Assembly: GCF_036227105.1 (NCBI RefSeq)
Contig: NZ_CP109434.1
Coordinates: forward strand, 4,096,001 to 4,160,000
Source of the DNA: Amycolatopsis sp. NBC_01488
GTDB taxonomy: Bacteria > Actinomycetota > Actinomycetes > Mycobacteriales > Pseudonocardiaceae
Reading direction: 5' to 3'
DNA length: 64,000 bases
Shown here: piece after piece, positions 24,275 to 32,670 of the stretch
Position numbering within the stretch: the first letter of the stretch is position 1
Layout: each line of letters starts with the position of its first letter
Position numbers and translations under genes: made by a program
Notes under the pieces: model-generated
Seen by the model: the letters and a program-made list of their open reading frames with translations, nothing else
The model's database searches: none
Told to the model about the DNA's origin: nothing

Positions 24275-26187
24275 GCGCACCGGCCGAGCTGGTCGCCGCG
24301 CTGCCGCAGTACGACATCGGGGCGGAAATCGGCGAAGGCGGCATGGGGGTCGTGTTCGCCGGCACGCACCGGACGCTGGGGCGCAGCGTCGCGATCAAGC
24401 AACTGCCCTGGGACGTGCTCAACCACGCGGCGAGCAGCGAGCTGTTCGATCGCGAGGCCCGCGTGCTGGCCAGCCTCGACCACCCGCACATCGTGCCGGT
24501 GTACGACTACGTCCGCACCGGCCGCGAGCACCTGCTGGTGATGGAACGGCTCGACGGCGGCACCGTGCACAGCCGCTTCCACGGCGGCGGCGTCACCGGC
24601 GAGCAGGCGTGTGCGATCGGGCTGGCGATGCTCGCCGGGCTGCACGCGGCGCACCGGGCCGGCGTGCTGCACCTCGACGTCAAGCCGCGGAACCTGCTGT
24701 TCAACCTGCAGGGCGTGGTGAAGGTGGCCGACTTCGGCATCGCGCGGGTGATCAGCGAAGGCGCCACGCTCGTCACGCACGGGGGCGAGATCCTCGGCAC
24801 CCCGGCGTACATCGCGCCGGAGCAGGCGATGGGCAACGCGCTGAGCCCGGCGGCCGACGTCTACGCGGCCGGCACGGTGCTCTACGAGCTGCTGTCGCGG
24901 CAGCTGCCGTTCGACAACACGCGCGGCGCGATCAGCATGATGCGCCAGCACATGTTCACCGACCCGCGGCCGATCGCGGGCGTCCCGATGCCGATCGCCG
25001 GCGTGATCATGCGCAGCCTCGCGCGCGAGTTGGATTCGCGTTATCGCGAAGCGGAATCCTTCGCGGCCGACCTGGCCGGGGCCGCGACCGCCGTCTACGG
25101 CTCCGGCTGGCTGGAGCGGTCCGGGGTGCCGGTGCTGCACCTGACGCCGCGGGTGATCGCCGGGCTCAACTCGGCCACCGCACCGGCCGGGGAGGCGTCG
25201 ACGCGCCCGGTGCGGCGCCCGACGGGACCGAACGCGACACTGGCCGCGACGAACGGCTCGCTGGACGCCGGACCCGGCCTGGCCAGTGGCCCGGACGCCG
25301 GTTCGGCGGGTGGTGGCGCGGCGGGCGGCTCGGACTCGAGGTGGGCCGGCGGCCGCTCGGTTGCCGGTTCGGCAGGTGGTCCGGATTCCGGCTGGGCCGG
25401 CGGCGGTTCGGCAGGTGGTCTGGACGCCGGTTCGGCGGGTGGTGCCCCAGGGTCCGGCGCGCTGGACCCCGCGTCGAACTCCGTCAGCGCGTCGGCCGCA
25501 GTGCTGTGGCTGCGGCTGGCCGCGGTGGCGGCCGCGATCGTGCTGGTCGTCCTCGCGCTGCTCAACCCGGACCGGCTGCCGCACCAGGCGTCCCCGACAC
25601 TGCAGCTCGGCACCCAGCCCGTCACCGCGCCGGTCGAGGTGGACCTCAGCAAGCCGCTGACGCTGACCGGCACCGGCAACCCGGGCCGCGTCGCGCTCAC
25701 GCTGTCCGCGGCCGGGATCCCGCTCGGCTCGGCCGAAACCCAGGCGAAAGCGGCGGGCAACGGCTTCACCGCGCAGCTCACCCTGCCGGCGATCGCGCGG
25801 TGGGTCGTCGGCGGCGCGGTGACGGCGACGGTGCAGACCGGGCCCGTCACGCAGACGTTCACGCTGCTCACCAGCCAGCACCCGCTGGCGAGCGCGATGG
25901 GCGCGGGCAGCCTCATCCTGGCGCTGTTCGCGCTCGCCTACCTCGAGTCCGGGCTGCGGACGATCCGCAACGGCCACCGCTGGCGCGGCGCGGTGGTCGG
26001 CGGGCCGGTGCTGGGGCTGCTGTTCGGCGCGGTGGCGTGGCTGTGCGTTTCGGTGCTGCGGGTGCACGAACCGTCGCCCGGGTACGGCGCCGGGTGCGCG
26101 GTGGCGGGTGCGGTCGCGGCCGGGCTCGTGGTCGCGGCGGCGCGGCGCCGGGCGTCCACAGTGGTCAGTCGACCATCCGGACGGTGA
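24271..26187 (+). CDS. Membrane-anchored serine/threonine protein kinase (PknB/Hanks type)
   Basis: 638 residues. Kinase domain about 14-280: G-E-G-G-M-G-V-V-F loop, Lys43 (V-A-I-K), Glu62, catalytic Asp136 in H-L-D-V-K-P-R-N, D-F-G, and G-T-P-A-Y-I-A-P-E-Q. The residue before the catalytic Asp is Leu135, not Arg, so this is a non-RD kinase and may not need activation-loop phosphorylation. A Gly/Ser/Ala linker with repeated A-G-G motifs (about 335-405) leads to a membrane helix (about 412-432). An extracytoplasmic beta domain of about 95 residues follows, then three more membrane helices. There are no PASTA domains. The 3' end overlaps the convergent gene at 26165 by 23 nt. Confidence 0.88.
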   Translation: MSAPAELVAALPQYDIGAEIGEGGMGVVFAGTHRTLGRSVAIKQLPWDVLNHAASSELFDREARVLASLDHPHIVPVYDYVRTGREHLLVMERLDGGTVHSRFHGGGVTGEQACAIGLAMLAGLHAAHRAGVLHLDVKPRNLLFNLQGVVKVADFGIARVISEGATLVTHGGEILGTPAYIAPEQAMGNALSPAADVYAAGTVLYELLSRQLPFDNTRGAISMMRQHMFTDPRPIAGVPMPIAGVIMRSLARELDSRYREAESFAADLAGAATAVYGSGWLERSGVPVLHLTPRVIAGLNSATAPAGEASTRPVRRPTGPNATLAATNGSLDAGPGLASGPDAGSAGGGAAGGSDSRWAGGRSVAGSAGGPDSGWAGGGSAGGLDAGSAGGAPGSGALDPASNSVSASAAVLWLRLAAVAAAIVLVVLALLNPDRLPHQASPTLQLGTQPVTAPVEVDLSKPLTLTGTGNPGRVALTLSAAGIPLGSAETQAKAAGNGFTAQLTLPAIARWVVGGAVTATVQTGPVTQTFTLLTSQHPLASAMGAGSLILALFALAYLESGLRTIRNGHRWRGAVVGGPVLGLLFGAVAWLCVSVLRVHEPSPGYGAGCAVAGAVAAGLVVAAARRRASTVVSRPSGR

Positions 26188-26587
26188 CGTGCGGGCTGTA
26201 GCTCTTGCGCCGGCTCCACCCGGATTCGGCGCACAGGCTCAGCTGGATCGCGCGGTCGGCCGGCGCCCAGTAGCCGGTGCGGACGAAGTAGCCCTCCATG
26301 GTGGTGAGCGCGCCGAGGCGCTTGCGGGCCGAGCACATCTCCCAGCCCCACTGCCGCCCGGACTTCTCGACGCCGTTGCGCCGCACGGACAGGCACGGGT
26401 TCCCGACGGCGCGGATGTCGTCGTCACCCTCGGTGACGTAGACGACGCCGTCGATCTTGTAGAACCGGTTGTTGTCGAGCAGGGAGACCTGCCCGGAGAG
26501 CGCCACCCCGACCCGGCCGCCTTCGTCGCCCGAGAGCGTCCACTCGAGGCAGAATTCCTGGACCGGGAGTTCCAGCGACTGGGTCAT
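26165..26587 (-). CDS. 140-residue conserved-looking protein of unknown function
   Basis: ATG at 26587 behind AGGGGAA. No signal peptide or membrane helix. It is predicted beta-rich, with four Cys spread through the chain and several Trp residues (W-G-W-E, S-G-W-S-R). The sequence alternates hydrophobic and polar residues like a beta-sandwich or lectin-like fold, but I cannot name the family. It is convergent with the kinase gene and divergent from the chitinase promoter region. Confidence 0.6.
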   Translation of the reverse strand: MTQSLELPVQEFCLEWTLSGDEGGRVGVALSGQVSLLDNNRFYKIDGVVYVTEGDDDIRAVGNPCLSVRRNGVEKSGRQWGWEMCSARKRLGALTTMEGYFVRTGYWAPADRAIQLSLCAESGWSRRKSYSPHVTVRMVD

Positions 26588-26853
26588 GTCGAGTTCCCCT
26601 GTTCTAGCCGTGCGTCCCCTTCAGAAGATAAGGAAAATCCGGCCGCCGGGAAGGGGTGCGGACGATCTTCACCCAAAGCGGTTCCGGGTGTCGGATGCCT
26701 TGCGTCGCATGGGTTTTCAGGCGAACAGGTGACGCCGGGCACGCGAGGTGACATCGGCGCGTCTCTCCGGGTGGTGTGGGCCGTACGGTCGGGTCTGTTC
26801 CTCTGTCGGTCACCCTCCGTGAATAAGGTAAAAACAGCGTTACTCACCCTCAG

Positions 26854-26888
26854 TTGGTCTGGACATTTTACATATTGGTCTAGACAAT
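26854..26888 (+). promoter_or_regulatory. Two DasR-like operator boxes in the chitinase promoter
   Basis: TTGGTCTGGACAT (26854-26866) and ATTGGTCTAGACAAT (26874-26888) are direct repeats 21 bp apart. The second is a full palindrome around GTCTAGAC. They match the 12-bp direct repeats of streptomycete chitinase promoters and the DasR consensus built on TGGTCTAGACCA. They lie 30-65 bp before the start codon, where they could overlap the -35/-10 region. Chitin degradation products would relieve repression. Confidence 0.78.
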
Positions 26889-26917
26889 AACGGGTATCTC
26901 TGTGACTGGAGGACCCG

Positions 26918-28684
26918 ATGAGGCGTTCCAGACTGTCCGCAACCCTCGCCGCCGTCGTGCTGGCGCTCTCCGGTCTCGCGGCCGGGCCCGCCGAGGCGGC
27001 CAACCTGCTCACCAACCCCGGCTTCGAAGCCGGCTCGCTCTCCGGCTGGACCTGCGCCAACGCGACCACCGTCACCACCCCCGTGCACGGAGGTGGCTAC
27101 GCCCTCGCCGGCACGCCCGTCGGCGCTGACTACGCCCAGTGCTCGCAGACCGTGTCCGTGCAGCCGAACACCACCTACACCGTCTCCGCGTGGGTGCGCG
27201 GGAACCCCGTCTACCTCGGCATCACCGGCGGCGCATCGACGTGGTCCGGCAACGGAAGCGCCTACAACCAGCTGTCCCTCACCTTCACCACCGGCAATCA
27301 GACCTCCGCCCAGCTCTACCTCCACGGCTGGTACGGCGCCGGCACCTACTACGCCGACGACGTCGTCCTCGACGGCCCCGGTGGCAGCACCCCCGGGACG
27401 CCCGGCGCACCCGGCACACCGCAAATCGGCGCCGTCACGGCGAATTCCATCGCCTTGAGCTGGGGCGCCGCCGCCGGGACCGTCACCGGATACCGCGTCT
27501 ACGAAGGCGCCACCGTCGTCGCCACCGTCAGCGGGACCAGTGCCACCGTCTCCGGCCTGAAAGCCTGCGAAACCCACAGCTACGCGGTTGCCGCCTACAA
27601 CAGCGCCGGTGAATCGGCGAAAAGCGCCACCGCCACCGCGAGCACCACCGGCTGCGTCGACACCGGCCTGCCGAAGCACGCGCTCATCGGCTACCTGCAC
27701 TCCAGCTTCGCCAACGGCTCCGGCTACGTCCGGATGGCCGACGTCCCCGCCGCCTGGGACATCATCGATCTCGCGTTCGGCGAGCCGACGTCCGTCACCT
27801 CCGGCGACATCCGCTTCACCCGGTGCTCGGTCAGCGAATGCCCGAACGTCGAGAGCGACGCCGACTTCGTCGCCGCGATCAAGGCCAAGCAGGCGCAGGG
27901 CAAGAAGGTCCTGATCTCCATCGGCGGCCAGAACGGCCAGGTCCAGCTGACCACGACCGCCGCACGCGACGCCTTCGTCAGCTCCGTCTCGGCGATCATC
28001 GACAAGTACGGCCTCAACGGTCTCGACGTCGACTTCGAGGGCCACTCCCTCTCGCTCAACGCCGGGGACACCGACTTCCGCAACCCGACGACGCCGGCGA
28101 TCGTCAACCTGATCTCCGCGCTGAAGTCGCTCCGGGCCAAGTACGGCTCGGGCTTCGTCCTGACGATGGCGCCGGAGACGTTCTTCGTGCAGGTCGGCTA
28201 CCAGTTCTACGGCGGCTCGGGCACCGGTGACGCGCGCACCGGCGCGTACCTGCCGGTGATCAACGCGCTGCGGGACTCGCTCACCGTGCTGCACGTCCAG
28301 GACTACAACTCCGGCCCGGCCATGGGCCTGGACAACCAGTACCACAACATGGGCGGCGCCGAGTTCCACATCGCGATGACCGACATGCTCAAGGCCGGCT
28401 TCAGCGTGGCGAACACCGGGCAGTTCTTCCCCGGGCTGCGGCCCGATCAGATCGCGATCGGGCTGCCGGCCGCGGTCAGCGCGGGCAACGGCTACACGTC
28501 GCCCGCGGAGGTCCAGACGGCGGTGAACTGCCTGGTCAAGGGCAGTGGCTGCGGCTCGTACACGCTGCGCGGCGGGACGTCGCCGGCGCTGCGCGGGCTG
28601 ATGACGTGGTCGATCAACTGGGACAAGTACTACAACTGGGAGTTCCAGAACAGCCACGAGCCGTTCCTGAACTCGCTGCCGTGA
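26918..28684 (+). CDS. Secreted family 18 chitinase with CBM and FnIII domains
   Basis: 588 residues from ATG behind CTGGAGGA. Signal peptide about 1-27. About 28-148 is a carbohydrate-binding module (N-L-L-T-N-P-G-F-E-A-G-S-L-S-G-W). A Gly/Pro linker is followed by a fibronectin type III domain (about 165-245). About 255-588 is the GH18 catalytic barrel. L-D-V-D-F-E-G holds the D-x-D-x-E triad (D370, D372), with Glu374 as the proton donor, and K-V-L-I-S-I-G-G-Q precedes it as the second family motif. It hydrolyses chitin outside the cell. Paired DasR-like boxes upstream point to N-acetylglucosamine control. A perfect hairpin follows the stop. Confidence 0.93.
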   Translation: MRRSRLSATLAAVVLALSGLAAGPAEAANLLTNPGFEAGSLSGWTCANATTVTTPVHGGGYALAGTPVGADYAQCSQTVSVQPNTTYTVSAWVRGNPVYLGITGGASTWSGNGSAYNQLSLTFTTGNQTSAQLYLHGWYGAGTYYADDVVLDGPGGSTPGTPGAPGTPQIGAVTANSIALSWGAAAGTVTGYRVYEGATVVATVSGTSATVSGLKACETHSYAVAAYNSAGESAKSATATASTTGCVDTGLPKHALIGYLHSSFANGSGYVRMADVPAAWDIIDLAFGEPTSVTSGDIRFTRCSVSECPNVESDADFVAAIKAKQAQGKKVLISIGGQNGQVQLTTTAARDAFVSSVSAIIDKYGLNGLDVDFEGHSLSLNAGDTDFRNPTTPAIVNLISALKSLRAKYGSGFVLTMAPETFFVQVGYQFYGGSGTGDARTGAYLPVINALRDSLTVLHVQDYNSGPAMGLDNQYHNMGGAEFHIAMTDMLKAGFSVANTGQFFPGLRPDQIAIGLPAAVSAGNGYTSPAEVQTAVNCLVKGSGCGSYTLRGGTSPALRGLMTWSINWDKYYNWEFQNSHEPFLNSLP

Positions 28685-28689
28685 CGCCG

Positions 28690-28723
28690 GGCAGTGTGCC
28701 CCGCTCGGCTGGGGCACACTGCC
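28690..28723 (+). terminator. Hairpin terminator after the chitinase gene
   Basis: A perfect 13-bp stem pairs 28690-28702 with 28711-28723 around an 8-nt loop, 6 nt after the chitinase stop. There is no U-run, as is common in high-GC actinobacteria. It separates chitinase from the IclR gene. Confidence 0.75.
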
Positions 28724-28744
28724 TGACATGGTGCTGGTGACATC

Positions 28745-29488
28745 TTGAAGCGTGCGCAGGGCGAGTCCGTGCTCTCGCGCGTCGTCCGCATCTTCGAGTC
28801 CTTCGGGCCGGACACCCCGGCGCTGCGGGTCACCGACCTCGCGCGGCGGGCCGGCCTGCACGTCGCGACCGCGTCGCGGCTCGTCGACGAGCTGGTCGGC
28901 CACGGCTGGCTGCACCGCGACCCCGATCGGAGGATCCGCGTGGGCGTTCGACTGTGGGAGCTGGCATCGCGCGCGTCGCCGACGCTCGGGCTGCGCGAAG
29001 CGGCGATGCCGTTCATGGAGGACCTGCACGCCGTCGTCGGGCACCACACCCAGCTCGCGGTCCTGGAGGACCGCGAGGTGCTGTTCGTCGAGCGGCTTTC
29101 GGCGCCCGGCGCGGTCGTCAACGTGACGCGGGTGGCCGGGCGGTTGCCGCTGCACGCGTCGTCGTCCGGGCTGGTGCTGCTCGCGCACGCGCCCGCCGAC
29201 CTGCAGGAACAGGTGCTGGCGGGTCCGCTGGGCGCGTTCCGGCGCACGACGTTGACCGAGCCGGCGCGGCTGCGGCGGTTCCTCGCCGACGTCCGGCGGG
29301 ACGGCTACGCGTTCTGCGCGGGCTTCATCGACGAGGAGACGACCGGGATCGCCGTGCCGCTGCGGGGGCCGGGCGGGGACGTCGTCGCGGCGCTGTCGGT
29401 GATCGTGCCCAACGACCGGAACGCACGGGCGCAGATCCCCGCGTTGCGGGCGGCGGCGCGTGGCATCTCGCGGATGCTCTCTCACTGA
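28745..29488 (+). CDS. IclR-family regulator adjacent to pobA
   Basis: 247 residues. The N-terminal winged helix (R-V-T-D-L-A-R-R-A-G-L-H-V-A-T-A-S-R-L-V) is followed by the IclR effector domain (about 75-247) with G-L-V-L-L-A-H-A-P and a C-terminal I-A-V-P-L-R-G-P segment. The only upstream start in frame is TTG at 28745, which lacks a clear Shine-Dalgarno; an internal GTG at 28769 would clip the first helix. Located directly before pobA on the same strand, it fits a PobR-like regulator of 4-hydroxybenzoate use (inference from context). Confidence 0.85.
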   Translation: MKRAQGESVLSRVVRIFESFGPDTPALRVTDLARRAGLHVATASRLVDELVGHGWLHRDPDRRIRVGVRLWELASRASPTLGLREAAMPFMEDLHAVVGHHTQLAVLEDREVLFVERLSAPGAVVNVTRVAGRLPLHASSSGLVLLAHAPADLQEQVLAGPLGAFRRTTLTEPARLRRFLADVRRDGYAFCAGFIDEETTGIAVPLRGPGGDVVAALSVIVPNDRNARAQIPALRAAARGISRMLSH

Positions 29489-29557
29489 ATGAGAATGACG
29501 TAGTGGGCGCGGGCCGCGCCGGGAGATGCTCGGGCTCTCCGCTGAAAGGACGTTCCC

Positions 29558-30709
29558 GTGCGCACCCAGGTCGTCATCGTCGGCGCCGGCCCGGCCGGGC
29601 TGCTGCTGTCCCACCTGCTCGGGCTCGACGGCGTCGACTCGGTGCTGCTCGAACGGCAGACCGCCGAGTACGTCCAGGCGCGCATCCGCGCGGGCATTCT
29701 CGAGGCGGGCACGGTCGAGCTGCTGCGCTCGGCCGGTCTCGGCGACCGGCTCGACGTCGAGGGTATGGAACATCGCGGGATCCACCTGCAGTGGCCTGGC
29801 GAGCGGCACCACGTCGACTTCGTCGACCTGATCGGCCGGTCGGTGACGGTGTACGGGCAGACGGAGGTCACCAAGGACCTGATGGCGGCGCGGGAAAAGG
29901 CCGGACGTCCGGCGTACTACTCGGCTTCGGACGTCGCCGTGCACGACGTCACCGGTAAGCCGTGCGTGACCTTTGTGGACAGTGACGGTACCGCGCGGCG
30001 GGTCGACGCGGACGTCGTCGTCGGCTGCGACGGGTTCCACGGGCCGAGCCGCGCGTCGATTCCGGAGCCGCGAGTGTGGGAGCGGACGTACCCGTTCGCT
30101 TGGCTGGGTGTGCTGGCCGACGTCGCGCCGTCGACGGACGAGCTGATCTACGCCTGGCATCCCGACGGCTTCGCGATGCACAGCATGCGGTCGCCGCGGG
30201 TGAGCCGGTTCTACCTGCAGGTGGCGCCGGACGAGGACATCGCCGAGTGGAGCGACGACCGGATCTGGACGGCTTTGTCGGCGCGGCTGGGTGTGCCGGG
30301 GTGGACGTTGCGGACCGGGCCGATCACCGAGAAGAGCGTGCTGCCGATGCGGAGCTTCGTGTCGACGCCGATGTGGCACGGAAACCTCTACCTGGCTGGA
30401 GATGCCGCGCACATCGTGCCGCCGACCGGGGCGAAGGGGCTGAACCTCGCGGTGGCCGACGTGGCGCTGCTGGCGCGCGCGGTGACGGCGTCGCTCCGCG
30501 GCGACGACCGGCTCGCCGACGCGTACTCGGAGACGGCGTTGCGGCGAGTCTGGCGCTGCACGCACTTCTCGTGGTGGATGACGTCGATGCTGCACCGCCA
30601 CGGCGACGACTTCGACGCCCAGCTCCAGCTGTCGCAGCTCCACCGCACGGTGAGTTCGGTGTCCGCGGCGACGGAGCTGGCTGACAACTACGCGGGCCTG
30701 CCCCGGTAA
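29558..30709 (+). CDS. pobA: 4-hydroxybenzoate 3-monooxygenase (p-hydroxybenzoate hydroxylase)
   Basis: 383 residues from GTG, with AAAGGA 7 nt upstream. The FAD-binding G-A-G-P-A-G-L is at residues 8-14. The D-G fingerprint (V-V-G-C-D-G-F-H-G) lies mid-chain, and G-D-A-A-H-I-V-P-P-T-G-A-K-G-L-N is the second FAD motif. The length is close to the about 390-residue family norm. The enzyme hydroxylates 4-hydroxybenzoate to protocatechuate with NAD(P)H and O2, feeding the beta-ketoadipate pathway; the ring-cleavage genes are not in this window. Control by the upstream IclR protein is likely. Confidence 0.92.
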   Translation: MRTQVVIVGAGPAGLLLSHLLGLDGVDSVLLERQTAEYVQARIRAGILEAGTVELLRSAGLGDRLDVEGMEHRGIHLQWPGERHHVDFVDLIGRSVTVYGQTEVTKDLMAAREKAGRPAYYSASDVAVHDVTGKPCVTFVDSDGTARRVDADVVVGCDGFHGPSRASIPEPRVWERTYPFAWLGVLADVAPSTDELIYAWHPDGFAMHSMRSPRVSRFYLQVAPDEDIAEWSDDRIWTALSARLGVPGWTLRTGPITEKSVLPMRSFVSTPMWHGNLYLAGDAAHIVPPTGAKGLNLAVADVALLARAVTASLRGDDRLADAYSETALRRVWRCTHFSWWMTSMLHRHGDDFDAQLQLSQLHRTVSSVSAATELADNYAGLPR

Positions 30710-30725
30710 CCCCGTGCGGGAAGGG

Positions 30726-30860
30726 GCACCACACGTGATCAGCCGGGCATCACCTGTGTCTGGGGAGGCATCACTCGTGATGGGAGGGGCATCGGCGCGA
30801 TGCCCCTCCCATCACGCTTGATGCCCGCTCAGTCACGCGTGATGCCTTTCTGGTCACGCG
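30726..30860. repeat. 21-bp repeat array A (about 6 units, inverted symmetry)
   Basis: Units of exactly 21 bp start at 30726, 30747, 30768, 30789, 30810 and 30831, with a partial one at 30852. The first three read GCATCAC-CGTGAT type. The unit at 30789 is the symmetry centre, with a perfect 13-bp stem at 30782-30794/30798-30810. The later ones are in inverted orientation. The array fills the gap between convergent pobA and the histidine kinase gene, and it encodes the last codons of the kinase. Confidence 0.85.
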
Positions 30861-32670
30861 GCTGGTTCTGGCCCTTGACGTGTGGATCCTGCGCGTCCCG
30901 CACCCCGGCACCCTCACCACGGAGATCCGTCTTCGGTAGCCGGACGGTGAACGTCGACCCGGTGTCCACTTCGGACTTCGCGGTCACCGTGCCGCCGTGT
31001 GCCCGCACGAGGTGCCGCACGATGGCGAGGCCGAGCCCGCTGCCGCCGGTCTGGCGGCTGCGCGACTTCTCGGCCCGCCAGAACCGCTCGAACACGTGCG
31101 GGAGGTCCTCGGCCGCGATCCCGGCGCCGGTGTCCGCCACGGCGATCACCACTTCGTCCACAGTGGACGAAACGTGGATCGTCACGAGGCCGCCGGGCGG
31201 CGTGTGCCGGACCGCGTTGGTCACCAGGTTGGAGACGACCTGGCGCAGCCGCACTGGATCGGCCGTCAGCCCGGTGTCGCCGTGCGCCGAGACGGTGAGC
31301 GTGACGCCGGCCGCGGCCGCGCGGTCGGCGTGCGCGGCAGCGACGTGGCCGGCCAGCTCGGCCGCGTCCACCGGCTCCGGGTGCAGCCGCAGCCGCCCGG
31401 CGTCGGCCGCGGCGAGGTCCTGCAGGTCCTCGACGATGTGCTGCAGCAGCACGGTTTCCTCGAGCAGCGACGTCGTCAGCGCACGGTCGAACGGCAGATG
31501 GCCGTCCTCGGCGGCTTCGAGCCGGCCGCGGATGACGTTGAGCGGGTTGCGCAGCTCGTGGGCGATGTCGCTGACCATCGCCTTGCGCTGCTCCTCGATG
31601 CGTTCGCGGCGGGCGGTGAGGTCGTTGAACGCGGCGGCCAGGTAGCCGACCTCGTCGCGGGACTTCACCGGCGCCGGCCGGTCCTGCTGCGCCGCCTCGG
31701 TCAGCGCGCGCAGCGGCCGGGACAGCCGCCGCGCGACCAGCACGGTGATCGCCGCGGCCAGCACCAGCACGCCGCCGGTCACCGCGAGGATCCGCGTCAG
31801 GTTCTCCTTCGACAGCGTGAACGTCGGCAGCTGCGACCCGCCGGGACCGAGCGTGAAGAGCAACGCGGGCGGCGCGACGTACGGCGTCAGCTGCGCGCGG
31901 CGCGCGGAATCGACGCAGCCCTGGCTGCGGCGCTGGTCCGTCTCGCCGAGCGCTTCGAAGTCGAGCCCCAGCTGCACCGGCGGCTGCTTCTGGGCCTCGA
32001 GGCAGCTGTTCACGGCGTCGTTGAGCTTGGCCAGCGCGGCGGCCTCGGTCGGCGTGGCCTCGGCGAGGTCGTAGACCCCGCACTTGGCCGCGAAGTAGCG
32101 CGCGGCCAGCGGGTCGAGGCCGGTGAGCTGCGGACGCCCGCTCGCCGCGTCCCGCACCTGGCTGGGGAAGCCGAGGTCGGTCAGGCAGGAGGCGACCTTC
32201 CGGGCGAGGCCGTCGAGGTCGCTGTGCTCGGCCGCGGGCAGCCGGTACGGGCCGACCGCGCGCGGGTCGATGCCGCTGGTCCCGGCCTGGGGCAGCAGCA
32301 CCGGGTCGACGTGCAGCGGGTCGACCGACGCGGTCGCCTTCACCGGCAGCGTGACCGGCGCGCCGCCGGAGTCGCCGAGGACGCGGCGGTCGAGCGTGGT
32401 CAGCACGATCCGCCGTCCGGTCTGGTCCGACAGCGCCTTCAGCTTCGGCCCGACCTGGTCCCAGGTGTGGTTGGCCGCGGCGAACCCGAGCACCTCGGTG
32501 TAGATCGTCGCGTCGCCGGAGAGCGCCTGGCCCTGCTCCTGCTGGATCGCGCGGGTGGTGGTCTGCACGGCCAGCCACGCGGTCGCGGCGATCGAACCCA
32601 GCGCGATCAGCAGGGAGACCGCCGTCAACCGGACGACGAGACTGCGCCGGAGGGGGAAGCTACGCGTCAT
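30829..32670 (-). CDS. Sensor histidine kinase (BaeS-like) of a two-component system
   Basis: 613 residues. TM1 is at about 13-35. A sensor region of about 245 residues with several Cys faces outward. TM2 (about 292-315) leads to HAMP, a HisKA helix with the phosphoacceptor His in V-S-D-I-A-H-E-L-R-N-P-L, and a HATPase with N-L-V-T-N-A-V-R-H-T and D-T-G-A-G-I. The start overlaps the response regulator by 11 nt, giving an RR-HK operon. The last residues (K-G-I-T-R-D) and the stop codon are encoded by the 21-bp repeat array, suggesting that the original C-terminus was overwritten. Confidence 0.9.
   Translation of the reverse strand: MTRSFPLRRSLVVRLTAVSLLIALGSIAATAWLAVQTTTRAIQQEQGQALSGDATIYTEVLGFAAANHTWDQVGPKLKALSDQTGRRIVLTTLDRRVLGDSGGAPVTLPVKATASVDPLHVDPVLLPQAGTSGIDPRAVGPYRLPAAEHSDLDGLARKVASCLTDLGFPSQVRDAASGRPQLTGLDPLAARYFAAKCGVYDLAEATPTEAAALAKLNDAVNSCLEAQKQPPVQLGLDFEALGETDQRRSQGCVDSARRAQLTPYVAPPALLFTLGPGGSQLPTFTLSKENLTRILAVTGGVLVLAAAITVLVARRLSRPLRALTEAAQQDRPAPVKSRDEVGYLAAAFNDLTARRERIEEQRKAMVSDIAHELRNPLNVIRGRLEAAEDGHLPFDRALTTSLLEETVLLQHIVEDLQDLAAADAGRLRLHPEPVDAAELAGHVAAAHADRAAAAGVTLTVSAHGDTGLTADPVRLRQVVSNLVTNAVRHTPPGGLVTIHVSSTVDEVVIAVADTGAGIAAEDLPHVFERFWRAEKSRSRQTGGSGLGLAIVRHLVRAHGGTVTAKSEVDTGSTFTVRLPKTDLRGEGAGVRDAQDPHVKGQNQPRDQKGITRD

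Noticed and set aside
28728..28748. Mini-ORF of six codons (M-V-L-V-T-S) before the IclR gene as a leader peptide.
   Set aside because: No ribosome-binding site and no attenuator structure after it; overlap with the TTG start is probably coincidental.
26840..30643. A 1267-codon open frame on the minus strand.
   Set aside because: It is the antisense shadow of the chitinase, IclR and pobA genes; its composition (Arg/Gly/Val runs) is an artefact of GC-rich third positions, and the plus-strand genes have clear domains.
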